8,272 nucleotides of DNA, from the NCBI GenBank assembly GCA_030681635.1, contig JAUXRT010000725.1, positions 1 to 8,272 of the forward strand, read 5' to 3'. How positions within the stretch are numbered: the stretch's first letter is position 1; each line of letters begins with the position of its first letter. Made by a program: the position numbers and the translations under genes. Of this stretch, positions 1 through 5,562 are shown piece after piece. Under the pieces are notes generated by a model. It was not told the DNA's origin, made no database searches, and saw only the letters and a list, made by a program, of their open reading frames with translations. Origin of the DNA: Reyranella sp. (GTDB lineage Bacteria > Pseudomonadota > Alphaproteobacteria > Reyranellales > Reyranellaceae).

Positions 1-415
1 CCAGCGGCTGGGCGATTCCGGCGCTGAAACCCTGCAGGATGCGCGAGAAGATCAGGATGTCCTCGTTGGGCGCCGAACCGCCCATCACGGCGCCGATCGA
101 GAAGAACACCAGCGAGCCGACGAAGGTGCGGCGCTCGCCCAGCACGCCCGACACCCAGGCATTCAGCAGCATGCCGGCGGTCATCGTGGCCATATAGGCC
201 GACGACATCCACTGCGCCTTGTCCTGGCCGATGCCGAAGGCGCCCATGACGTCGGGCACCGCCACGTTGACGGTGGTCATGGCCAGCACCATCGACACCA
301 CGCCCACCATGCCGGTGATCGTCACCAGCCAGCGGTAGGCGGGGCCATAGCGCTCGGCGAGGTAGGCGGCGTTCTGGTGAGGGACGCCGGGGAGAGGCGC
401 GCTAACGGACGTCAA
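1..415 (-). CDS. DHA2-family (EmrB/QacA-type) MFS efflux pump, N-terminal part, cut by window edge
   Basis: Only the first 138 residues are present; the rest lies beyond base 1. The protein is read as an inner-membrane proton-driven drug exporter of the 14-TM DHA2 family, the EmrB partner of the adaptor just upstream. Support: a first hydrophobic helix around residues 29-54 with TVNVAVPDV, matching the family's T-x-VNVALP signature, then QWMSSAYM (69-76), a second helix, and SRILQGFSAGIAQPL (124-138), typical of TM4 in this family. The motif A region (86-96, AWVSGVLGERR) is degenerate compared with the usual G-W-L-x-x-R-x-G-R-R. No ATG lies in frame upstream before a stop; the best start is TTG at 415-413, 14 nt inside the adaptor gene, which suggests translational coupling. 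A later GTG (residue 31) or ATG (residue 35) would remove the cytoplasmic N-tail and cut into TM1. Family assignment is firm; the start is less so. Confidence 0.85.
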   Translation of the reverse strand, partial: MTSVSAPLPGVPHQNAAYLAERYGPAYRWLVTITGMVGVVSMVLAMTTVNVAVPDVMGAFGIGQDKAQWMSSAYMATMTAGMLLNAWVSGVLGERRTFVGSLVFFSIGAVMGGSAPNEDILIFSRILQGFSAGIAQPL

Positions 416-1616
416 TGTCGACTTCGACCATCATGCCGGGCGCAAGCTGCTTCGGCATGTCGACCATGTCGATCTTCACCGCCACGCGCTGGGTGATCTT
501 GGTGAAATTGCCCGAGGGATTGGGCGTCGGGATCAGCGCGAAGCGGGCCATCGTGGCACTGCCGATGCGCGCGACCTTGCCGGTGAATTTGTCATTGGGG
601 AAGGCATCGACGGAAACGTGCACGACCTGGCCGAGCTTGAGCCGGCTGACCTGCGTTTCCTTGATGTTGGCCTCGACCCAGACTTCCTTGGGATTGTGCA
701 GCAGCAGGATGCGCTGGCCGGCAGCAACGTACTCGCCCGGCAGCACGAAGGTACGGTCGATCACCGCCGGAATAGGGCTCTTGATGGTGCGGTCCTCGAC
801 ATCGACGAGCTGCTGGTGGAGCTGGGCCGCGAGGTTGGCGACCTGGTGCGTGAGCGCCTCGATCTGCGCATCGATCACGCCCAGCCGGTCATGGCCGACG
901 CGGGCCTCGTCGAGGCTGCCCTCGGCCTGCTCATGTTCCGCCTGGAGCTGCAGGATCTGGATCTCGAGCTTGGTCACCGCGGCCTGCGACATCTGGAGCT
1001 GGCGCTCGTTGACCACACGGCTGGCAAACAGCACGCGGTTGCGCTCGAGTTCCAGCTTGGCGAAATCGAGGTCGGCGCGCAGCGCCCCCAGCGCCTTCTC
1101 GCGAACCGTCACGCTCGAGGTGCGCGTGCGCATGGCTGCGTCGGCCTGATTCTTGTCGAGCTTGCGCTCGGCGCGCAGCCGCGCCCGTTCGACCCGGACG
1201 CCCTCGATCTGCGCCCGCAACCCGTCGGCCTTGAGCTTGGCGATGCGGTCGTCGACGCGCACGAGCACCTGGCCCGCCTCGACCTGCATGCCCTCGCGCA
1301 CCGGCATCTCGACCAACCAGCCATCGCCGCGGCTGGAGATCGTCACGATGTCGGCGCTCACGCGCGCGTCGTACTCGTAGACGTGGGTGAAGCGCATGTA
1401 GAGTTCGCGGCCGCCATAGGCGAGCGCGATCAGCAGCACCGCGGCAACGACGAAGGTGCGCGGACGCAACAGGGCGCGGCCACGACCGGCCGACCATTGG
1501 CGGCGCGGCGCGGCACTGGCCTGCGGGGCCGGCGCGGGTGTCGTCATGGGGGTCTCGGGCGGCGGCCCCGGGACGCGGGCAACGGGCTTGGCGGACGGCG
1601 GAATGGACTGATCCAT
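402..1616 (-). CDS. EmrA/HlyD-family periplasmic adaptor subunit (efflux set A)
   Basis: Membrane-fusion adaptor of 404 aa that would link an inner-membrane MFS pump to an outer-membrane channel. Order of parts: a Pro/Ala-rich cytoplasmic tail (1-50), one TM helix (about 54-72), a biotinyl-lipoyl-like half (about 91-123, with GDGWLVEMPVREGMQVEAGQ), a long alpha-hairpin/coiled coil (about 124-274, Leu/Gln/Glu/Arg-rich), the second lipoyl half (VLPGEYVAAGQRILLL), then a beta-barrel with VWVEANIKETQVSRLKLGQ and PNPSGNFTKITQRVAVKI, close to the EmrA signature N-x-(S/T)-GN-x-x-K-x-x-QR-x-(P/A)-VKI. The chosen ATG (1616) lies 4 nt after the upstream marR stop; the frame is open to 1673, overlapping marR, and an internal ATG at 1547 preceded by CGAGA is an alternative that would shorten the tail by 23 residues. 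It sits in an operon with marR upstream and the MFS pump downstream (14-nt overlap). Substrate unknown. Confidence 0.92.
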   Translation of the reverse strand: MDQSIPPSAKPVARVPGPPPETPMTTPAPAPQASAAPRRQWSAGRGRALLRPRTFVVAAVLLIALAYGGRELYMRFTHVYEYDARVSADIVTISSRGDGWLVEMPVREGMQVEAGQVLVRVDDRIAKLKADGLRAQIEGVRVERARLRAERKLDKNQADAAMRTRTSSVTVREKALGALRADLDFAKLELERNRVLFASRVVNERQLQMSQAAVTKLEIQILQLQAEHEQAEGSLDEARVGHDRLGVIDAQIEALTHQVANLAAQLHQQLVDVEDRTIKSPIPAVIDRTFVLPGEYVAAGQRILLLHNPKEVWVEANIKETQVSRLKLGQVVHVSVDAFPNDKFTGKVARIGSATMARFALIPTPNPSGNFTKITQRVAVKIDMVDMPKQLAPGMMVEVDIDVR

Positions 1617-1620
1617 GAAA

Positions 1621-2148
1621 CTACTCGGCCGCGACCAGGCGCGGCGAGGCACGGCCATCCGCACCAGGGGCACCGGGGGCAGCGGCCAGCGAATCCGCCA
1701 GCGGCTGCAGACGCGTCTTCAGCCGCCCGAGCAGGCGGACGCAGGCGCGGATTTCCGCCTCGCTGCTGTCGCGCAGCAATTCGCGCCGGAGGTCGCGGCC
1801 GACCGCGGCGATCGAGGCCAGCGCCGGCCGCGCCTTGGCCGTGAGGAACACGCGCTTGACCCGCCGGTCACCGGGCTGGGCGCGCCGTACGACCCAGCCG
1901 TCGGCCTCGAGCAGGTCGAGCTGGCCCACCAGGGTAGAGCCCTTGATGCCGACCCGGAGCGCGAGCGCGTTCTGCGTCAGCCCCTCGGGATGCGCCGACA
2001 GGTTGACCAGCGCCACCCAGCGCGCCGTGGAAAGGCCCAGCGGCTTCAGGCGGGCGTCGAGCACATGCCGCCACATCCGGGAAACCTCGGCCAGGGCGAA
2101 CCCCAGCCGGTAGGACGGATCGTCGTTCGCTGTCCCATTCGTTGTCAT
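1621..2148 (-). CDS. MarR-family transcriptional regulator (set A)
   Basis: A 175-aa winged-helix repressor that probably controls the adaptor and pump genes behind it. The N-terminal dimer helix is about residues 12-37, followed by the typical LGLSTARWVALVNLSAHPEG (37-56), helix-turn-helix TQNALALRVGIKGSTLVGQLDLLEADGWV (58-86 region) and a wing with the family's D-R-R signature (GDRRVKRVFLT, 93-103); C-terminal helices complete the dimer interface. The C-terminal 20 residues are Ala/Gly/Pro-rich and not part of the fold. Length is in the usual 140-180 range. ATG at 2148 has no good Shine-Dalgarno sequence (TTTTTCC precedes it), and a promoter-like -10 element ends only 6 bp upstream, so the mRNA may be leaderless or nearly so. 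Members bind small aromatic or lipophilic ligands, but nothing here tells which. Confidence 0.95.
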   Translation of the reverse strand: MTTNGTANDDPSYRLGFALAEVSRMWRHVLDARLKPLGLSTARWVALVNLSAHPEGLTQNALALRVGIKGSTLVGQLDLLEADGWVVRRAQPGDRRVKRVFLTAKARPALASIAAVGRDLRRELLRDSSEAEIRACVRLLGRLKTRLQPLADSLAAAPGAPGADGRASPRLVAAE

Positions 2149-2154
2149 GGAAAA

Positions 2155-2184
2155 ATCATAGGACTGAAATCATTAGGAGGCCAA
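2155..2184 (-). promoter_or_regulatory. Putative sigma70-type promoter of the set A marR operon
   Basis: On the minus strand TTGGCC (2184-2179) and TATGAT (2160-2155) are 18 bp apart, matching TTGACA at 4 of 6 and TATAAT at 5 of 6. This short AT-rich patch stands out from the surrounding GC-rich DNA. An octamer AAATCAT(A/T) occurs twice in direct orientation on the plus strand (2153-2160 and 2167-2174), 14 bp apart, the first overlapping the -10. It may be a regulator-binding element, although MarR sites are usually inverted rather than direct repeats. Expected transcription start is close to the ATG at 2148. Inference from sequence only. Confidence 0.4.
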
Positions 2185-2204
2185 CGATCACCCCCGCGTC
2201 CGCC

Positions 2205-2240
2205 GTCAGGCTGCAACGCGTGCCCTGCATGGCACCTGAC
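2205..2240. other. Intergenic inverted repeat after the MFS pump gene
   Basis: Between the MFS stop (2241) and the set A marR there are 92 bp. GTCAGG (2205-2210) pairs with CCTGAC (2235-2240), and inside it GTGCC (2220-2224) pairs with GGCAC (2231-2235) around a 6-nt loop; the two stems share base 2235, so they are alternatives. No T-run follows on either strand, so this is not a convincing intrinsic terminator. It may slow or end the pump transcript, or mean nothing. Confidence 0.25.
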
Positions 2241-3797
2241 CTAGGCCGCCCGGGCGCGGCGGCCGACCAGCAGGATCAGCGGAATCGCAAGCGCCGAACA
2301 CAAAGTGTAGAAGCCGAAGGCGTTGATGTAGCCCAGCATGGCCGCCTGGCGGTTGATCTCCTTCGACAGGCGGGCCAGCCCCTGGACCGTGTCGAAATCC
2401 CAGCCGCCGGTCACCCAGGGCATCGCCAGCGCCTTGTTGTAGGGATTCACCAGCTCGACCATGCGGCCGTAGTTGGCACCGGTGGCGCGCACGATCTCGG
2501 CGACGCAGATCGAGATGAAGAAGCTGGAGCCGATGTTGCGCAGCAGGTGATAGACCGCCGTGCCCTCGGCCAGGTTGGCGGCGCCCACAGTCGAGAAGGT
2601 GACCAGCGTGAGCGGCACCCAGATGACGCCGATGGCGATGCCCTGGACGAAGCTGTTGGCCATCAGCGCATTGGTGCCGACGTTGAGATCGAAGCTCATC
2701 AGCCACAGGCCCGACAGCACTTGTAGCGAGAAGCCGCCGATCAGGCCGATGCGCGGGTCCATGCGGCCGACGAAGATGGCGAGGAAGAAGCCGAGCGTGG
2801 CGCCGCCGCCGCGGGCGGCCACGATCTCGCCGATCAGCAGGTCGGGGAAGCCGGCGTGCTGCTGCAGCAGCGGCGGCAACAACACCATCGGCGTGAAGTT
2901 CAGCATGCCGTAGATCAGCACCAGCACCAGCCCGAGCGCATAGTTGCGGTCGAGCAGCAGGCGCAGGTTGAGGAACGGCTTCTGGGCGGTGAGGCTGTGC
3001 GCCAGGAAGACCCAGAAGGCCAGCACGGCAACGAAGCTCTCGATCATGATCTCGGTGGAATCGTACCAGTCGAGGCGCTGGCCGCGCGACAGCACGAGTT
3101 GGATGCAGGCAATGGTGACCGACAGCGAGAGAAAGCCGGTCCAGTCGAGCGCCGTGCGGCCGACCGGCTTGTCGCGCGGCAGCGTCAGCCTGAGGCCGGC
3201 GAACGACAGGAAGCCGACCGGCACGATCATGTAGAAGGCCCAGCGCCAGCTGTAGAGTTCCGACAACAGGCCGCCCAAGGTCGGGCCGATCACCGGGCCG
3301 ATCACCACCGCCATGCCGAAGATCGAGGTGACGAGGCCCTGCTGCCGCTTGGGAAAGCTGTCGAGCAGGATGGTCTGCGACAGCGGGATCACCGGGGCGC
3401 CGAGCGCGCCCTGCAGGACCCGCCAGAACACCAGCGTCTCCAGCGACTCGGCCGCGCCGCACATGAACGTGGTGACGGTGAACAGGAAGACCGACCAGAT
3501 CATGGTGTCGCGCCGGCCGAAACGCGCCGCCAGCCAGCCGGTCATGGGCGTCGCCACGGCGGTCGCCAGGATGTTGAAGGTCATCGCCCAGGCGATCTCG
3601 TCCTGGGTCGCCGACATGGTGCCCTGCATCTGGGGCAGGAGCGTCGAGGCGATCAGCAGCGTGGTGGCATAGAGGGTGGAGCCCAGGACCACCGTCACCA
3701 GGATCATGATGCGCCGCGTGAGCGAGTAGGACTCGGCCGTTTCCGCCGCGGGCGGCGGAGCTGTCGGGCTGGCGGCGGCGGGGGCACTTGAACTCAT
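2241..3797 (-). CDS. DHA2-family (EmrB/QacA-type) MFS drug efflux pump
   Basis: Complete 518-aa inner-membrane exporter, a normal length for 14-TM DHA2 proton antiporters, which work with an EmrA adaptor. After an Ala/Pro/Ser-rich cytoplasmic tail (1-27), TM1 begins near residue 30. Motif A is canonical (GWLAARFGRR, 87-96, loop 2-3). WRVLQGALGAPVIPL (125-139) is TM4 and motif C is GPVIGPTLGG (167-176), followed by YSWRWAFYMIVPVG (182-195), all diagnostic of this family. About 14 hydrophobic segments can be counted through to LILLVGRR at the end. TM1 has LYATTLLIASTLLP in place of the common L-D-x-T-I-V-N-V-A-L-P, so the TM1 aspartate is absent. ATG at 3797 is chosen; an in-frame TTG two codons earlier is less likely. 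It is transcribed away from the set B marR through a 69-bp shared promoter region, so that regulator most likely represses it. The substrate is unknown. Confidence 0.95.
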   Translation of the reverse strand: MSSSAPAAASPTAPPPAAETAESYSLTRRIMILVTVVLGSTLYATTLLIASTLLPQMQGTMSATQDEIAWAMTFNILATAVATPMTGWLAARFGRRDTMIWSVFLFTVTTFMCGAAESLETLVFWRVLQGALGAPVIPLSQTILLDSFPKRQQGLVTSIFGMAVVIGPVIGPTLGGLLSELYSWRWAFYMIVPVGFLSFAGLRLTLPRDKPVGRTALDWTGFLSLSVTIACIQLVLSRGQRLDWYDSTEIMIESFVAVLAFWVFLAHSLTAQKPFLNLRLLLDRNYALGLVLVLIYGMLNFTPMVLLPPLLQQHAGFPDLLIGEIVAARGGGATLGFFLAIFVGRMDPRIGLIGGFSLQVLSGLWLMSFDLNVGTNALMANSFVQGIAIGVIWVPLTLVTFSTVGAANLAEGTAVYHLLRNIGSSFFISICVAEIVRATGANYGRMVELVNPYNKALAMPWVTGGWDFDTVQGLARLSKEINRQAAMLGYINAFGFYTLCSALAIPLILLVGRRARAA

Positions 3798-3803
3798 GGC
3801 CAA

Positions 3804-3816
3804 GGCTACTGTAGCC
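3804..3816. promoter_or_regulatory. Perfect palindrome, candidate MarR operator between divergent genes
   Basis: GGCTAC-T-GTAGCC is a perfect 6+1+6 inverted repeat placed 7 bp before the pump ATG. It overlaps a possible minus-strand -10 (TACAGT, 3813-3808). Next to it lie the palindrome GCCTAGGC (3814-3821) and AACA-A-TGTT (3822-3830). MarR dimers bind such short palindromes over promoters of divergent target genes. Which of the adjacent palindromes is the true operator cannot be decided by eye. Confidence 0.5.
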
Positions 3817-3837
3817 TAGGCAACAATGTTCGACCAA
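3808..3837 (-). promoter_or_regulatory. Possible promoter of the divergent MFS pump gene
   Basis: On the minus strand TTGGTC (3837-3832) and TACAGT (3813-3808) are separated by 18 bp; both are weak matches to consensus (3 and 4 of 6). The position is right for the pump starting at 3797, and the -10 lies inside the 3804-3816 palindrome, which would allow direct repression. Low-confidence call. Confidence 0.3.
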
Positions 3838-3866
3838 CGGTCCTTGCTACCTGGACGGGTACGCCG

Positions 3867-4355
3867 ATGAGTCCGGACGACGATGGTTATATTGGCTACG
3901 TGCTGTCGGACGTGGCCCGCCTGATCCGCACGGTGTTCGACCGCCGCGTGCGCAGCCTCGGCCTCACCCGCGCCCAGTGGCTGGTGCTGTCGCGGCTCTA
4001 CCGCCGCCCCGGCGCCAGCCAGACCGAACTCGCAGACATGCTCGAAGTCGATCGCGCCAGCGCCGGCCGCATGATCGACCGCATGGAAAAGGGCCATTGG
4101 GTCGAACGGCGCGGCGACGCCGGCGACCGCCGGGTCAAGCGCCTCTACCTCACGCCGGAAGCGCGCCGCGTCCATGCCCGCATGTGGGCGATCGCCGAGC
4201 GGACGGTCGACGATGCGCTGGCGCCGCTGTCGCCGCTGGAACGCGCCCGCTTCACTGGCCTCGCGGCGCGCGTGAAGGAGCAGCTCCAGTCGATGGCCGG
4301 CGATGGCGCGACCGAAGCCCCTGCCACGCGCCCATCTCGCGCCGTCGCATCATGA
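3867..4355 (+). CDS. MarR-family transcriptional regulator (set B)
   Basis: A 162-aa winged-helix regulator. N-terminal helix DDGYIGYVLSDVARLIRTVF (5-24), then LGLTRAQWLVLSRLYRRPGA (31-50), helix-turn-helix SQTELADMLEVDRASAGRMI (51-70), DRMEKGHWVERR (71-82) and a wing with D-R-R (GDRRVKRLYLT, 86-96), followed by the long C-terminal dimer helices. All are standard for MarR proteins, close in layout to set A's marR but clearly diverged from it in residues. The start ATG (3867) follows GGACGGG (3853-3859) by 7 nt. Its stop overlaps the adaptor start (ATGA, 4352-4355), so the two are translationally coupled. Being divergent from the pump gene and upstream of an adaptor, it probably autoregulates and controls both; relief by a small ligand is expected of the family. 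Confidence 0.95.
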   Translation: MSPDDDGYIGYVLSDVARLIRTVFDRRVRSLGLTRAQWLVLSRLYRRPGASQTELADMLEVDRASAGRMIDRMEKGHWVERRGDAGDRRVKRLYLTPEARRVHARMWAIAERTVDDALAPLSPLERARFTGLAARVKEQLQSMAGDGATEAPATRPSRAVAS

Positions 4356-5440
4356 GCCGCCGCCCGCCCGCGCTGCGGCGCCTCGTCCTGCTGGTGGCCG
4401 TGCCCTTGGTCGCCATTGCCGGTGCAGGTTACTGGTGGCTGTCGGGCGGCCGCTTCGTCGTCACCGAGAACGCCTATGTGAAGGCACACATCGTCCAGAT
4501 CGCACCGGAGGTGGCCGGCACCGTCCGCCGCGTGCCGGTGCTCGATCATGCCTCGGTCTCCACCGGCGACGTGCTGCTGACGCTGGAGACCCGCCCGTTC
4601 CGGCTGGCGCTGGACAGTGCCGAGGCCGAGCTCGACACGGCGCGGGCGCATGTCGAGAGCCTGCGCGGCACCTGGCGCGAGGTCGTGAGCGAACTGGCCG
4701 ACGCCGACTCGCGAGCGGCCTATGCCCAGCGCCAGTGGCAGCGGCAGGAGGAGCTGGCGGTGAAGGGCATCCTCTCCGCCAGCAAGCGCGACGAGGCGCA
4801 GAACGACATGCGCACGGCCGTCGATCGGGTGACATCGGTGAAGGAAAAGCTGCGCCGCGTGCTGACGGCGCTGAACGGCAATCCCGAGCTGCCGGCCGAC
4901 GAGCATCCGCTGGTGCGCGAGAAGACCGCCGCCCGCGAGCGCGCCGCACTCGACATGGCGCGGACCACGGTGCGGGCGCCGGTCGACGGCGTGGTCGTGA
5001 ACCTCAAGGTCCAGCGCGGCGAGCAGGTCAAGGCGGCGACGCCGCTGTTCTCGCTGGTCGCGGTGAGCCGGCCGTGGATCGAGGCGAACTTCAAGGAAAC
5101 CGAGCTGACGCATGTGCGCATCGGCCAACGGGCGCGCATCGTGCTCGACACCTATCCCGACTCGGCCTGGGAGGCCGTGGTCGACAGCGTGAGCCCGGCA
5201 ACCGGCGCCGAGTTCTCGATCCTGCCGCCGCAGAATGCCAGCGGCAACTGGGTCAAGGTCGTGCAGCGCCTGCCGGTGAAACTGCGCCTGCTGCCGCACC
5301 AGGGCGAGCCGCCGCTGCGCGCCGGCATGACCGCGACGGTGAGCATCGACACCGGCCGCCAACGCAGCATCGGCAACATTGCGCAAATCTTCGGCGGCAA
5401 GCCGGCCCAGGCCAACGAGCAGACGACGCCGAAGCCCTAG
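4352..5440 (+). CDS. EmrA/HlyD-family periplasmic adaptor subunit (efflux set B)
   Basis: Adaptor of 362 aa, close to the usual EmrA length. A short basic start (MSRRPPALRR) leads into one TM helix (about 9-30), then the lipoyl domain first half (TENAYVKAHIVQIAPEVAGTV, about 38-58, the family's best-known segment), a coiled-coil hairpin (about 84-205), the second half with RTTVRAPVDGVVVNLKVQRG (204-223), and a beta-barrel with PWIEANFKETELTHVRIGQ (241-259). ILPPQNASGNWVKVVQRLPV (290-309) is the EmrA signature almost to the letter. The C-terminal 30 residues are polar and probably disordered. The ATG overlaps the marR stop by 4 nt, supporting this start; the same frame is open further left but only as a shadow of marR. 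It likely works with the divergent MFS pump at 2241-3797; an outer-membrane channel would have to come from elsewhere. Confidence 0.95.
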   Translation: MSRRPPALRRLVLLVAVPLVAIAGAGYWWLSGGRFVVTENAYVKAHIVQIAPEVAGTVRRVPVLDHASVSTGDVLLTLETRPFRLALDSAEAELDTARAHVESLRGTWREVVSELADADSRAAYAQRQWQRQEELAVKGILSASKRDEAQNDMRTAVDRVTSVKEKLRRVLTALNGNPELPADEHPLVREKTAARERAALDMARTTVRAPVDGVVVNLKVQRGEQVKAATPLFSLVAVSRPWIEANFKETELTHVRIGQRARIVLDTYPDSAWEAVVDSVSPATGAEFSILPPQNASGNWVKVVQRLPVKLRLLPHQGEPPLRAGMTATVSIDTGRQRSIGNIAQIFGGKPAQANEQTTPKP

Positions 5441-5448
5441 CCACCCAC

Positions 5449-5552
5449 CTCATCCTGAGGAGGCGCGCAGCGCCGTCTCGAAGGATGGGAACCAGCCACG
5501 TTGTTGCCGACCCTTCGAGACGCGACCCTGCGGGTCGCTCCTCAGGGTGAGG
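5449..5552. repeat. Two-armed intergenic palindromic repeat (REP/BIME-like)
   Basis: Two units of about 40-45 bp in opposite orientation (about 5449-5488 and 5508-5552), separated by about 20 bp. Outer arms 5449-5463 and 5538-5552 are complementary at 14 of 15 positions; inner arms 5475-5486 and 5510-5521 at 11 of 12. Each unit also has its own perfect hairpin: GGCGC-gca-GCGCC (5462-5474) and GCGACCC-tgc-GGGTCGC (5522-5538). The whole can fold into a cruciform with two side hairpins. The core words CTCATCCTGAGGAG and GTCTCGAAGGATGG recur between genes in many alphaproteobacterial genomes (general knowledge, not checked here). It lies between convergent genes and may act as a two-way terminator or mRNA-end stabiliser; no T-tract follows. 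Confidence 0.88.
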
Positions 5553-5562
5553 GTGCCGCTAT

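Noticed and set aside
618..1844. Long plus-strand open frame (408 codons) opposite the set A adaptor and marR
   Set aside because: It is antisense to genes with clear family motifs and its translation is low-complexity (Arg/His/Asp/Leu-rich). Such frames are common opposite GC-rich genes.
2205..2240. Intrinsic terminator after the MFS pump
   Set aside because: Stems are short and mutually exclusive, and no T-run follows on the transcribed strand.
2206..3837. Long minus-strand frame (543 codons) overlapping the MFS pump in another frame
   Set aside because: The translation is Arg/Pro/His-rich with no transmembrane pattern, while the other frame (3797-2241) gives a full DHA2 pump.
3977..4351. 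Upstream extension of the set B adaptor frame into marR
   Set aside because: It lies out of frame over marR, is Arg-rich, and a well-placed ATG (4352) follows with signal-anchor sequence immediately after.
4145..5386. 413-codon minus-strand frame opposite the set B adaptor
   Set aside because: Antisense shadow with His/Arg/Asp-rich low-complexity translation and no recognisable domain.
5449..5552. CRISPR or tRNA interpretation of the hairpin-rich intergenic stretch
   Set aside because: There are only two units, inverted rather than direct, no regular spacers, and no tRNA-like conserved loops.
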